Notes: a model not told the origin generated them from the letters alone. 64,000 nucleotides of DNA from Ruegeria denitrificans (GCF_001458295.1 NZ_CYUD01000002.1:248001-312000), one strand, 5' to 3'; positions 25,696 to 34,344 are shown, counted from the stretch's first letter. Made by a program: numbers and translations.

Positions 25696-25718
25696 CCCCG
25701 CCACTTAGGCGGGGTTTT
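25696..25718 (+). terminator. Terminator overlapping the end of the DUF3445 gene
   Basis: CCCCGCC (25696-25702) and GGCGGGG (25708-25714) form a 7-bp stem followed by TTTT. It ends the plus-strand gene, and its second arm lies within the last codons of the convergent DUF3445 gene, which ends at 25705. Confidence 0.7.
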
Positions 25719-26445
25719 CCATTTTACGCAGGTGCTGCGCCTCAAGCACATAGGTATGGATCGAAAAGACCACCGCCTGCGTTTCAGGGAGACGCAAAAG
25801 TGTCTGTCGTTCACTGCGCATATAGGGTGCGATCCCCGGAGCTTTTTTTTCGCGCGGCGCGTTCGCACTACGGGGTTGGTGCAGTTCAGCGTCCTCATAC
25901 CACAGGGCATTGAACCGCCACAGCGGATGTTCAGGCCGTATTCCGTCGAACAGGCGCTGAACCCTCCGCGCGATACTTTCATCATAGCTGGCAACGGGCA
26001 CGTGAATGTCGATCAAGGGGCGCATGAATTTTTCAGACAATCGCCAACTGGCCGGAAAACATAGAATGGCCCCGGTCAGAACGTGTTCATCCCCTTGCTT
26101 TTGAAGGATGCAAAAGTCCTCCTGAACAAGATGGCACAGCGTTTCCAAGGGGCGGGTTCGGTCGATTTCGACAACATGCCCACCGGGGCGGGTGACACGT
26201 TCCGAACATCCCGGATAAGCATACCGCAAAACAAGGTTCAACAGCTCTTGCGCGGCTGGTTCGGCATTGGGGTCAAGCGCCAAAACCTCGTCCCTTTTCT
26301 CTGCCAACAGAGCCACGCGCCGCTGCATCTGGGCGGCGAAAGCATCATCACAATGCAGCCAGTCATCCATCCGACCCGGCTGGATTCCGGGCAAGGGTCG
26401 TGGAACAAGCGGATCATAAGGGATCGAAGTCTGAAGGATCGTCAT
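25705..26445 (-). CDS. DUF3445 / haem-dependent oxidative N-demethylase family protein
   Basis: A 246-residue protein of the DUF3445 group, now named after haem-dependent oxidative N-demethylases of methylated-amine metabolism. Recognisable parts are the opening LPGIQPGRMDDWLHCDDAF, the segment VQEDFCILQKQGDEHVLTGAILCFPASW, the HVPVASYDESIARRVQRLFDGI block and RSERQTLLRLPETQAVVFSIHTYV near the end. It is shorter than many members (about 300). It is divergent from dddP across 122 bases; a role in osmolyte or methylated-amine breakdown is plausible but inferred. Its 3' end overlaps the terminator of the preceding gene. Confidence 0.8.
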   Translation of the reverse strand: MTILQTSIPYDPLVPRPLPGIQPGRMDDWLHCDDAFAAQMQRRVALLAEKRDEVLALDPNAEPAAQELLNLVLRYAYPGCSERVTRPGGHVVEIDRTRPLETLCHLVQEDFCILQKQGDEHVLTGAILCFPASWRLSEKFMRPLIDIHVPVASYDESIARRVQRLFDGIRPEHPLWRFNALWYEDAELHQPRSANAPREKKAPGIAPYMRSERQTLLRLPETQAVVFSIHTYVLEAQHLRKMENPA

Positions 26446-26567
26446 GACATGGACCTAGCACCAGTACATTGGCCTGTCGGTCAAAAAGCGACCGTTGCGC
26501 CGTCGCAAACTATCAAGACGTGACGGAAATGATCTTCCACGCTCAACACAAGGCAGGGAGACCCACC

Positions 26568-27911
26568 ATGAACCAGCACTATCGCGACACCCGCAAAATT
26601 GACCCGTCAAAGGGTGCGACCCTTGGCGATGGCACCCCAAACGAAAATGACCGGATCGAGATCGGGCCAACGCAGCTGGCCTTTGCCGAATGGGAAGCTG
26701 CCGGACTTGCCCTGCCCGATCTGGCGCGGATGCGCGAATACCGCTGGAAACGCCTGACCAAGGCCATCGTGGATCGTGGCTATGGCGGACTGCTGATGTT
26801 TGATCCACTCAACATCCGCTATGCCACTGACAGCACCAATATGCAGCTGTGGAACACCCATAACCCGTTTCGCGCCGTGCTGGTATGCGCCGATGGCTAT
26901 ATGGTGATCTGGGACTATAAGAATTCACCCTTCTTGTCGAAATTCAACCCGCTGGTGCGCGAACAACGCTCGGGCGCGGATCTGTTTTATTTCGATCGGG
27001 GCGACAAGGTAGACGTTCAGGCTGACGTATTCTCGAACGAAGTACGGACGCTGATCGACGAACATGGCGGTGGCAACAAGCGTCTGGCCGTCGACAAAAT
27101 CATGCTGCACGGATTGCGCGCGCTTGAAGCGCAAGGGTTTGAGATCATGGAGGGCGAAGAGGTCACCGAAAAGACCCGTGCCGTAAAAGGCCCGGACGAA
27201 ATCCTTGCCATGCGCTGCGCCAACCACGCCTGCGAAACCGCCGTGGCCGCGATGGAGAAGTTCGCCCGTGCCAATGTGGGGGACGGCAAAACCTCGGAAG
27301 ATGATATCTGGGCCATCCTACATGCCGAAAACATCCGGCGCGGCGGCGAATGGATCGAAACCCGCTTGCTGGCCTCGGGGCAGCGCACCAACCCCTGGTT
27401 TCAGGAATGCGGCCCCCGGATCACCCAAAAGAATGAGATCATCGCCTTTGATACCGATCTGATCGGCTCGTATGGCATCTGCATCGACATCTCGCGCACT
27501 TGGTGGATCGGGGATGAAAAACCCCGCCCAGACATGATTTACACCATGCAACACGCGCATGAGCACATCATGACCAACATGGAGATGCTGAAACCCGGTG
27601 TGATGATCCCTGAATTAACCGCCAAGGCGCATAAGCTTGACGACAAGTTTCAGGCCCAGAAATACGGTTGCCTGATGCATGGCGTGGGCCTGTGTGACGA
27701 GTGGCCTCTGGTCGCCCACCCGGACAAGGCAGTGCCGGGCTCATTCAATTACCCGCTTGAACCCGGCATGGTGCTGTGTGTCGAAGCCGCTGTTGGCGAG
27801 GTCGGCGGTGATTTTTCGGTCAAACTGGAAGATCAGGTGCTGATCACCGAGGACGGGTATGAAAACCTCACCACATACCCGTTCGATCCTCAGCTTATGG
27901 GGCTGGCCTAA
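26568..27911 (+). CDS. dddP: DMSP lyase DddP (M24-type metalloenzyme)
   Basis: A 447-residue enzyme of the creatinase/aminopeptidase fold that cleaves dimethylsulfoniopropionate to dimethyl sulfide and acrylate. From the chosen start (MNQHYRDTRKIDPSKG) the metal ligands fall at Asp295, Asp297, Asp307, His371, Glu406 and Glu421, which are the residues known to hold the two metals in characterised Roseobacter DddP. Further family marks are LMFDPLNIRYATDSTNMQLW and GCLMHGVGLCDEWPLVAHPD. The open frame begins earlier, but AGGGAG nine bases before 26568 and homology fix the start. It is typical of marine Roseobacter genomes and separates the function from ordinary M24 peptidases. Confidence 0.96.
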   Translation: MNQHYRDTRKIDPSKGATLGDGTPNENDRIEIGPTQLAFAEWEAAGLALPDLARMREYRWKRLTKAIVDRGYGGLLMFDPLNIRYATDSTNMQLWNTHNPFRAVLVCADGYMVIWDYKNSPFLSKFNPLVREQRSGADLFYFDRGDKVDVQADVFSNEVRTLIDEHGGGNKRLAVDKIMLHGLRALEAQGFEIMEGEEVTEKTRAVKGPDEILAMRCANHACETAVAAMEKFARANVGDGKTSEDDIWAILHAENIRRGGEWIETRLLASGQRTNPWFQECGPRITQKNEIIAFDTDLIGSYGICIDISRTWWIGDEKPRPDMIYTMQHAHEHIMTNMEMLKPGVMIPELTAKAHKLDDKFQAQKYGCLMHGVGLCDEWPLVAHPDKAVPGSFNYPLEPGMVLCVEAAVGEVGGDFSVKLEDQVLITEDGYENLTTYPFDPQLMGLA

Positions 27912-27915
27912 AGGT

Positions 27916-28107
27916 TCAGTCCGACCAGGTTGAGCGCCGGACATTCCCGTGCCAATCCTCGGACGGGATGGCGGCCTCGGTTGTAGTAGATGCCGCTGGC
28001 GGCCAGTTTTGCCCCAGTGAGAACCCCAAAATTCCGGTCAGGGCAATGATGATCAAAAGAACGGGGCGAACAACAACGCCACGCGGGGCGGATGCAGTAT
28101 GTGCCAT
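27916..28107 (-). CDS. Small single-span membrane protein of unknown function
   Basis: A 63-residue protein with one hydrophobic segment (RPVLLIIIALTGILGFSLGQNW, about residues 14-34) and a polar, probably periplasmic, C-terminus. AAGGAGG lies seven bases before the start, which supports real translation. It ends 5 bases after the convergent dddP stop. No function can be named. Confidence 0.65.
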   Translation of the reverse strand: MAHTASAPRGVVVRPVLLIIIALTGILGFSLGQNWPPAASTTTEAAIPSEDWHGNVRRSTWSD

Positions 28108-28341
28108 TTGAGCCTCCTTGGTTGACAGTAAGTGACAGCTGCAAGATGGGCGCTAGCGAGAAATTATTGAAACGAATATTTGATGGCCTATACATCACAT
28201 ATATTGAACAGTAAGATTTCCCCGCGATCCGATCCAAATGTCTGTTTTCTCCTCACCTTCCCGTGACGCTTCTTACAATGGGGTTGAGTGACCAGACTGA
28301 AGCACACAGTATTGGGCCATCCCGATAGGTAAGGAATTGTC

Positions 28342-29556
28342 ATGCCCACCGAACGCATTACTTTTGCCGGTCACGACGGCAACCAATTGGCTGCGCGCCT
28401 GGACCTGCCAGATGGGCCGGTGCTTGCGACCGCATTGTTTGCGCATTGTTTTACCTGTTCCAAGGACATTCCCGCCGCTCGCCGCATCGCCGCCCGTCTG
28501 GCGGCCATGGGCATTGCCGTTTTGCGTTTTGACTTCACCGGGCTGGGTCATTCTGGCGGAGAGTTTGCGAACACCACCTTTACCTCGAATGTCGAAGACC
28601 TGATTGCTGCCGCGCATTACCTAGCCGGGCGCAACATGGCCCCTGCTCTGTTGATCGGTCATTCCTTGGGTGGGGCTGCCGTTCTGCGGGCCCGCGCCGG
28701 TATTCCAAGCGTCAAGGCGGTGGTCACTCTGGGCGCGCCTGCCGATCCCGGACATGTCTCGCACCATTTCGAGGCCGCCCTGCCAGAGATCGAACAGGAA
28801 GGTTCGGCCGAGGTCATGCTAGGCGGTCGCCCGTTCCGCATCGGTAAGGCATTTGTCGATGACATCTCGGAAACCGCTCTGGCCCCGGCCATTGCCGATC
28901 TGAAAGCAGCCCTGCTGATCCTGCACGCACCGCGCGATGAAACCGTCAGCATCGACAATGCCAGCACCATCTTTATGGCTGCCAAACACCCCAAAAGCTT
29001 TGTCACCCTGGATGGTGCCGATCACCTGATCACGCGCGCCGCCGATGCTGAATACGCGGCGGATGTAATCGCGGCGTGGGTCAGGCGATACGTCACCCTT
29101 TGCCCGCCAGCACCACCACCCGGTGCCCCCGAAGGCGTGGTGCGGGTGACCGAGGTCGACTCTTCGGGCTTTCTGCAGGACATTCAATCCGGCCCCCGGC
29201 ATCACGCCGTCGCGGATGAACCTGAATCCTATGGCGGCACCGATCGGGGCATGTCGCCCTATGGGTTTGTGTCATCGGGTCTGGGTGCCTGTACGTCGAT
29301 GACAATCCGCATGTACGCGCGGCGCAAACGGTGGCCGCTGACAGGTATCTCTGTCGATGTCTGCCACAACAAGGTGCACGGGCAAGATGCTGGTCTGGCC
29401 GGAGACGGCAAAATCGACGTGTTCCGCCGCAAAATCCGTCTGGAAGGACCGCTGGATCAGGAACAGCGCACTCGTCTGCTGGAAATTGCAGACAAATGCC
29501 CTGTTCACAGAACGCTGGAAGGATCAGCTCAGATCACCACAGAATTGCTGACCTGA
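28342..29556 (+). CDS. Alpha/beta hydrolase - OsmC fusion protein
   Basis: A 404-residue fusion. The N-terminal alpha/beta hydrolase (1-250) has the nucleophile elbow GHSLGG with Ser108, likely acid Asp199 (HAPRDETV) and His228 (GADHLIT). The C-terminal OsmC/Ohr-like domain (about 265-404) has the two reactive cysteines Cys317 (GLGACTSM) and Cys386 (ADKCPVHRTL). OsmC proteins reduce organic hydroperoxides; a fused hydrolase may release the substrate from an ester. The architecture is known in proteobacteria. It stands alone, with a weak AAGGAA ribosome site upstream. Confidence 0.92.
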   Translation: MPTERITFAGHDGNQLAARLDLPDGPVLATALFAHCFTCSKDIPAARRIAARLAAMGIAVLRFDFTGLGHSGGEFANTTFTSNVEDLIAAAHYLAGRNMAPALLIGHSLGGAAVLRARAGIPSVKAVVTLGAPADPGHVSHHFEAALPEIEQEGSAEVMLGGRPFRIGKAFVDDISETALAPAIADLKAALLILHAPRDETVSIDNASTIFMAAKHPKSFVTLDGADHLITRAADAEYAADVIAAWVRRYVTLCPPAPPPGAPEGVVRVTEVDSSGFLQDIQSGPRHHAVADEPESYGGTDRGMSPYGFVSSGLGACTSMTIRMYARRKRWPLTGISVDVCHNKVHGQDAGLAGDGKIDVFRRKIRLEGPLDQEQRTRLLEIADKCPVHRTLEGSAQITTELLT

Positions 29557-29566
29557 GCCTCTGAAC

Positions 29567-29896
29567 TTATCGGCGAGGTCGCGGCGCCGGGCGGTGAATG
29601 GGTGGTCTGGCCGCTGGCGGCCGTGCCGTCGGTGGGCGTGGCCGTGCCGGAGGTTTTCCAACAGGCGGTTTGGGCCGCGCTGGTGGTTTGCCTTCAGGTG
29701 GTCTCGGGCGCGGCGGGCGATCCACATCAATGTCGACATCGACGTCGTGATAATAGTCATTCCACAGCATCGAGTCATAGAACGGGTCATAACCATAGCC
29801 GACTCCGACTGTGACCCCGTCACAAGCAGACAGAGTAAAGCTGGCAGCCCCAAGCCCAAGTGCAAAGATCGCACGTTTGATACGGTTGCTGGTCAT
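29567..29896 (-). CDS. Proline-rich repeat lipoprotein
   Basis: A 109-residue predicted lipoprotein: the signal peptide ends FTLSAC, with Cys25 acylated. After a Gly/Tyr-rich stretch and an acidic run (HDVDVDIDVD, 50-59), the rest is Pro/Arg-rich with three 11-residue repeats (PPEGKPPARPK, PPVGKPPARPR, PPTARPPAARP; 66-98). Such tails span the periplasm or bind murein or other proteins. No family is recognised. It lies 12 bases downstream of the secreted protein gene 29909-30469 on the same strand and converges with the hydrolase-OsmC gene. Confidence 0.75.
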   Translation of the reverse strand: MTSNRIKRAIFALGLGAASFTLSACDGVTVGVGYGYDPFYDSMLWNDYYHDVDVDIDVDRPPRPRPPEGKPPARPKPPVGKPPARPRPPTARPPAARPPIHRPAPRPRR

Positions 29897-29908
29897 CTGC
29901 GCCCCTCC

Positions 29909-30469
29909 TTACTGCAGGGACCGGAACGACGCGAAAACGGCGTTCAGATCGTCAACATAGGTCGGATCGGCACCATCGCGCAGGATCGCAACGACTACGG
30001 CAACTCGACCTTTTGGCAGGTCGATGATGGTTGCGGTAAAGTTGATGCCACGCCCGTCCCGGGTGCCTGTACCGCGGATTACACGGGCTGGTAGTCCTCC
30101 GATACGGGTGTCCGAGGTGCTGGTAACAGTCGGATCTTTAACCAGGAACTTGTCGATATCATCAAGATACCGCAGCCCATCGTCGATCGAAGCCACGCCT
30201 GCGGGTGAGACAAACCCCATCCAGACGTTGTCATCGGTCACGGGCTTGATCCCCATGACGCGGGCAACCCCGCGTATGTCACCCAATTCGGTATCCTCAA
30301 TCTCACGCGGGCCACCGGTGCGCACCCCCCAAAAGTCGGGCACGGCAAAGCTGAACAGCGCACGCCCAGCGTCGGTGTATGTAATCGGAGTTTCCGCAGA
30401 AACCGGTGTCACGACCCCAATCCAAAGGGCGGCGCAGGTGGCCAGAGTCGAACCAGAAAAAATTCTCAT
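29909..30469 (-). CDS. Secreted protein of unknown function
   Basis: A 186-residue exported protein: signal peptide MRIFSGSTLATCAALWIGVVTPVSAE, then a domain reading YTDAGRALFSFAVPDFWGVRTGG and ending VAVVVAILRDGADPTYVDDLNAVFASFRSL. The latter resembles PsbP/Mog1-type domains that handle small stress-related exports, but the match is only by shape. ATG 30469 is chosen because it opens a proper signal peptide. It heads a two-gene unit with the proline-rich lipoprotein. Confidence 0.7.
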   Translation of the reverse strand: MRIFSGSTLATCAALWIGVVTPVSAETPITYTDAGRALFSFAVPDFWGVRTGGPREIEDTELGDIRGVARVMGIKPVTDDNVWMGFVSPAGVASIDDGLRYLDDIDKFLVKDPTVTSTSDTRIGGLPARVIRGTGTRDGRGINFTATIIDLPKGRVAVVVAILRDGADPTYVDDLNAVFASFRSLQ

Positions 30470-30609
30470 TTCTAAATAACCTGATGTTTTCGTTGAACGC
30501 AGCTTGGACCCTAGCAAGATGTTTTGTCCAGTATCTCATGAAATAAGCCACAAAAAATCCGCGCCCGGATTGCTCAGAGCGCGGTGTCATTCATACGGTT
30601 ATTCAGAAA

Positions 30610-31197
30610 TCAGCTGCGAGCGTCGCCAACCAGTTTCCACAAAGCAGGGATCAGCAGTGCTGCCAGTACCAGTTTGATCACATCTCCCACCAGGAATGGC
30701 GTCAGACCCCATTCCAGAATCGGCTTGTCCCAACCATAGAGTTGCCCCAGCCACAGCAGGCCCGGTACGTAGATCAGCACATTGGCCAACACCAACGCCA
30801 GCGCCAGTTTTCCAACTGAACGGTCCCAACCGCGTGCGGCCAGTGCGCCCAACAAAACGGTGGCCAGCAGGTAGCCGACCAGATAACCGCCAGTGCCGCC
30901 CAACATGTATGTCAGTCCAAATTTCTCAGCCGATGAGCCCGCGAATACGTCGAAGCCCAGCGCGCCGATCAGCAGATAGCCCAGCATTGTGATCAGGCCC
31001 AGACGCGCGCCATAGGCGGTGCCGATGGTCAGCACGGCAAAGGTGCCCATGGTGATCGGCACCGGCCACATCGGCACTTTGATCTTTGCAGCAATCGCCA
31101 GAGCCACGATGCCCAGCGCAACCAGCGCCACTTGCTTTACACGCAGCGCGGTACCCTCGCGCGGACCGATTGCTTCGGCCAGAACATTTGTAGTCAT
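30610..31197 (-). CDS. bioY: Biotin transporter BioY
   Basis: A 195-residue membrane protein with about six helices, the substrate-binding (S) component of a biotin transporter. Family marks are the segment IKVPMWPVPITMGTFAVL, GYLLIGALGFDVFAG, the glycine-rich GLTYMLGGTGGYLVGYLLA, and LYGWDKPILEWGLTPFLVGDVIKLVLAAL. No bioM or bioN lies next to it, so it acts alone or with a shared ECF module. I see no BioR-type palindrome directly upstream. It follows the DUF6314 gene on the same strand. Confidence 0.92.
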   Translation of the reverse strand: MTTNVLAEAIGPREGTALRVKQVALVALGIVALAIAAKIKVPMWPVPITMGTFAVLTIGTAYGARLGLITMLGYLLIGALGFDVFAGSSAEKFGLTYMLGGTGGYLVGYLLATVLLGALAARGWDRSVGKLALALVLANVLIYVPGLLWLGQLYGWDKPILEWGLTPFLVGDVIKLVLAALLIPALWKLVGDARS

Positions 31198-31273
31198 TGT
31201 CAATTCTCCACGTTCGGATGGAAATTTGGGCTCAGGATGGCCCATTTCACATCGAGACTTCAAGATGATTGCG

Positions 31274-31696
31274 CTATCGAGGGCGGTATTCGGTTTTCAT
31301 TTCATAGGCTTTCCGCGGACCGGACACAGTCCAATGAACGATCCAATTCGGCCAACCTGAGAAATCATAAACCGCATCATAGCTGTCTGGCGGACAATCA
31401 TGATGATCCTTAAACCGCAAATGCCCCAGCTTCAATGCATGGAAATACCGCCCATCTTCGAAATGAACCGCAATCTCTTCGCCTGCATCCTGCCATAGAT
31501 AACGCCGCGTGCCTTTCATCTCGGTCTGTCCGGGGACGCGCAGTGTAACCTCTTCGTCATAGATCAACCCATCTTCTGTCGGGCGCAGAACCGCTTGACC
31601 GTCGGCCTGCACGACCTGCCCTGCCCGCGCGTCGTTAATGGTTCGGCTCAAGCTCCAGCTACCTTCGAACTCGGACAGGCTGCGCGGCAGAGTCAT
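31274..31696 (-). CDS. DUF6314 family protein
   Basis: A 140-residue cytosolic protein whose opening (LSEFEGSWSLSRTINDARAGQ) and beta-rich remainder (RYLWQDAGEEIAVHFEDGRYFHAL, HHDCPPDSYDAVYDF, WTVSGPRKAYEMKTEY) match what I know of DUF6314, a small lipocalin-like fold of unknown role. Its start overlaps the stop of the upstream secreted protein gene by 4 bases, so the two are co-translated; bioY follows after 76 bases. Confidence 0.75.
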   Translation of the reverse strand: MTLPRSLSEFEGSWSLSRTINDARAGQVVQADGQAVLRPTEDGLIYDEEVTLRVPGQTEMKGTRRYLWQDAGEEIAVHFEDGRYFHALKLGHLRFKDHHDCPPDSYDAVYDFSGWPNWIVHWTVSGPRKAYEMKTEYRPR

Positions 31697-32025
31697 TCGG
31701 CATAGGTCCCGTCTGTGGTGCCGCCGCTGTCATCCACGAACCAGATCACATCGTCCTTTTGCTGAACGTCGTAGCAGGCCCACAGATCCGAAGGCGGCCA
31801 AACCGAGCAATATTGATCCCCTCGCACCGCCCAGCGACCCGAACTTGGTCGACCTGAGTAATACTGCGTCAGCATCGTATCCTCGAATGTCTGCCAGACG
31901 CCGCCCCCGTAATCGAGCTTTTGGCCCGTCAAAGCCGCCAGAATTTCGTCTCCGGTCAGTGTCCGGAACTCATCCGCGGCCAAAATACCGGGGCAAAGGG
32001 CCAAAATCAGGGCAAACCGTCTCAT
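31693..32025 (-). CDS. Small secreted protein of unknown function
   Basis: A 110-residue exported protein with a signal peptide (MRRFALILALCPGILA) and a compact mature domain containing TGDEILAALTGQKLDYGGGVWQTF and two cysteines (GDQYCSVWPPSDLWACYDV) likely to form a disulfide. The pattern of a GxxW repeat and Cys pair resembles small roseobacter periplasmic proteins, but I can give no function. It overlaps the DUF6314 gene by ATGA and is divergent from purB across 88 bases. Confidence 0.7.
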   Translation of the reverse strand: MRRFALILALCPGILAADEFRTLTGDEILAALTGQKLDYGGGVWQTFEDTMLTQYYSGRPSSGRWAVRGDQYCSVWPPSDLWACYDVQQKDDVIWFVDDSGGTTDGTYAE

Positions 32026-32113
32026 ACCTGCACTCGTGCCTTGTTCCCTTGTGCGGCTGGGTTTAAACCCCGCGCCAACGCTCTATCCCAAACACAAAAA
32101 GGTCTCGCCGCCA

Positions 32114-33418
32114 ATGATTCCACGTTACTCCCGCCCCGATATGGTTGCCATCTGGTCGCCCGAGACCAAGTTCCGCATCTGGTACGAGATCGAGGCCCAT
32201 GCCTGTGACGCCATGGCCGATCTGGGTGTGATCCCGCGCGAAAACGCCGAGGCTGTGTGGAAAGCCAAGGACGTGGAATTCGACGTGGCCCGTATTGATG
32301 AGATCGAAGCTGTTACCAAGCACGACGTTATCGCCTTCCTCACACACCTCGCCGAACATGTCGGCAGCGAAGAGGCGCGGTTTGTTCACCAAGGCATGAC
32401 CAGCTCGGACGTGCTGGATACCTGCCTCAATGTGCAGATGACCCGTGCCGCTGACCTGCTGATCGCTGACCTCGAAGGTCTGCTGGCCGCCCTTAAGCGC
32501 CGCGCGATTGAACACAAGGACACAATCCGCATCGGCCGCAGCCACGGCATCCATGCCGAACCGACCACTATGGGCCTGACCTTTGCCCGTTTCTACGCCG
32601 AGATGGACCGCAACCTGTCCCGCATGCGCGACGCCCGTGCAGAAATCGCCACCGGTGCGATCAGCGGCGCGGTAGGCACGTTCGCCAACATCGACCCCCG
32701 CGTCGAAGAACATGTCTGCGATCAGCTAGGTCTAGTCCCCGAGCCGATCAGCACACAAGTCATCCCGCGCGACCGCCACGCGGCCTTCTTTGCGACTCTC
32801 GGCGTTATCGCCAGCAGCATTGAAAACATCGCCATCGAAATCCGCCACATGCAGCGGACCGAGGTGCTGGAAGGGGCCGAATTCTTCTCGATGGGTCAAA
32901 AAGGCTCGTCGGCCATGCCGCACAAGAAAAACCCAGTCCTGACCGAAAACCTGACCGGTCTGGCCCGCATGGTACGTGCGGCTGTGATCCCGGCGATGGA
33001 AAACGTGGCGCTCTGGCATGAACGCGACATCTCGCATTCCTCGGTCGAACGCATGATCGGCCCGGATGCCACAATCACCCTTGATTTTGCACTGGCCCGC
33101 CTGACAGGTGTGATCGACAAGATGCTGATCTTCCCCGAGAACATGATGGAAAACATGAACAAATTCCCCGGCCTGGTGATGAGCCAGCGGGTTCTGCTGG
33201 CGCTGACACAAGCAGGGGTCAGCCGCGAAGATGCCTATGCCATGGTTCAGCGCAACGCGCTGAAAGTATGGGAACATCGCACCGACTTCAAAGAAGAACT
33301 GCTTGCTGACGCCGATGTCACCGCCGCGCTGAGCCCTGAAGAAATCGAAGAGAAGTTCGATCTTGGCTATCACACCAAACACGTCGACACGATCTTCGCC
33401 CGCGTGTTTGGCGAATAA
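32114..33418 (+). CDS. purB: Adenylosuccinate lyase
   Basis: A 434-residue fumarase-superfamily enzyme that acts twice in purine synthesis, splitting SAICAR and adenylosuccinate. It opens MIPRYSRPDMVAIWSPE and has the signature loop GSSAMPHKKNPVLTENL with the catalytic serine, TSSDVLDT and the His in GRSHGIHAEPTTMG. The family start at 32114 is preferred to the longer frame. It is followed by a weak terminator and a small secreted-protein gene, an order I associate with Rhodobacterales. Confidence 0.97.
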   Translation: MIPRYSRPDMVAIWSPETKFRIWYEIEAHACDAMADLGVIPRENAEAVWKAKDVEFDVARIDEIEAVTKHDVIAFLTHLAEHVGSEEARFVHQGMTSSDVLDTCLNVQMTRAADLLIADLEGLLAALKRRAIEHKDTIRIGRSHGIHAEPTTMGLTFARFYAEMDRNLSRMRDARAEIATGAISGAVGTFANIDPRVEEHVCDQLGLVPEPISTQVIPRDRHAAFFATLGVIASSIENIAIEIRHMQRTEVLEGAEFFSMGQKGSSAMPHKKNPVLTENLTGLARMVRAAVIPAMENVALWHERDISHSSVERMIGPDATITLDFALARLTGVIDKMLIFPENMMENMNKFPGLVMSQRVLLALTQAGVSREDAYAMVQRNALKVWEHRTDFKEELLADADVTAALSPEEIEEKFDLGYHTKHVDTIFARVFGE

Positions 33419-33442
33419 ATCCTGACCGTTCAGTCAGTTCAA

Positions 33443-33484
33443 AGGGCCCGGTTCGCAAAACGCGATCCGGGCCCTGTTATTTTG
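33443..33484 (+). terminator. Probable terminator after purB
   Basis: AGGGCCCGG (33443-33451) and CCGGGCCCT (33467-33475) form a 9-bp stem with a 15-base loop that holds a small GCG/CGC pairing. The T run is imperfect (GTTATTTT). Confidence 0.65.
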
Positions 33485-33540
33485 CCAGACGGGTCAAAAT
33501 CAGCTATGCTACGCGTGTATTTCCGATCGGGAGAAATAAC

Positions 33541-33693
33541 ATGATCCGCACCATTCTCTGCGCCTTGACCCTTACGTTTTCAGCTTCGGTCGCTTTGGCC
33601 TGCACCGGTCATTCCAAGCAAACCCAGTCCTGTGCAGACGGGACATACTGGGATTCCGAAACCCAAACCTGCGCGAAAATCGTAAACAGCTGA
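33541..33693 (+). CDS. Small cysteine-containing secreted protein (50 residues)
   Basis: A 50-codon gene: a signal peptide (MIRTILCALTLTFSASVALA) followed by a mature peptide of about 30 residues with three cysteines, in the spacing CTGHSK-x4-CADGTYWDSETQTC. The GTYWD and Cys pattern recalls short Cys-rich binding modules, but no function is known. GGGAGAAATA precedes the start. Short length makes automatic detection easy to miss; the clean signal peptide and the ribosome site support it. Confidence 0.7.
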   Translation: MIRTILCALTLTFSASVALACTGHSKQTQSCADGTYWDSETQTCAKIVNS

Positions 33694-33798
33694 GAATTTT
33701 ATTTCCTACTTGTGAATAAAAGCGAGACCGCGGTTGTTAGCTTTTTATCAGATCGCGCTATGCTTGATGAGAGCAGCCCAAAAAAACGGAGTAGGAAA

Positions 33799-34344
33799 AT
33801 GCGCCTTGTATTAGTTTCAGCTATTGCCCTTCAGGCATTTGCCTTCGCTCCGGCCCTATATGCGGCCGGCGGTGGCGGCGCCACCACCCCACCGAAACCG
33901 ACCAATACGACAAAAAAGTGCCTGTTCGGCCGCGTCTACGACAAGGATGCTGGGCGCTGCGTCAAGCCAGACAAGACCAACTTCACCCAGGATGAGCTGT
34001 ATGAAGCCGTGCGTGAACTGGCGTATGACGGGCAGTTTGAAAACGCTCAGAATATTCTTCGAGTTATGGATCAAAACGATGATCGTGTGCTGACCTACTG
34101 GGGCTTTACTTACCGTAAAATGGGTGAGCTTGAGCTGGCCAACGTATTTTACTCCAATGCCATCGAAACCAACCCCGACAATATTCTGGCACGCAGCTAT
34201 ATGGGTCAGGGCTTTGTGGCCGAAGGGAAAACCGATTTGGCAATTGCCCAGTGGCGCGAAATTAAGGCGCGCGGTGGTGAAGGCAGCTGGGCCGAGGCGT
34301 CGCTGCGCGAGGCAATCCGCACCGGACTGACCTATAACTACTAA
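33799..34344 (+). CDS. Secreted TPR-repeat protein
   Basis: A 181-residue exported protein: signal peptide MRLVLVSAIALQAFAFAPALYA, a Gly/Thr/Pro linker, a short Cys-containing piece (CLFGRVYDKDAGRCVK), and two to three TPR-like helical repeats (YEAVRELAYDGQFENAQNIL, VLTYWGFTYRKMGELELANV, SYMGQGFVAEGKTDLAIAQW). TPR proteins of this type act in protein complexes in the periplasm. ATG 33799 has GGAGTAGGAAA directly upstream; a longer frame begins at 33712. The Cys segment resembles that of the 50-residue neighbour. Confidence 0.85.
   Translation: MRLVLVSAIALQAFAFAPALYAAGGGGATTPPKPTNTTKKCLFGRVYDKDAGRCVKPDKTNFTQDELYEAVRELAYDGQFENAQNILRVMDQNDDRVLTYWGFTYRKMGELELANVFYSNAIETNPDNILARSYMGQGFVAEGKTDLAIAQWREIKARGGEGSWAEASLREAIRTGLTYNY

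Noticed and set aside
28108..28341. AT-rich part with TATACATCACATATA considered as a regulator site
   Set aside because: Not a true inverted repeat beyond a few bases; no support.
31198..31273. Search for a BioR box before bioY
   Set aside because: No TTATxxATAA palindrome is present in the gap.
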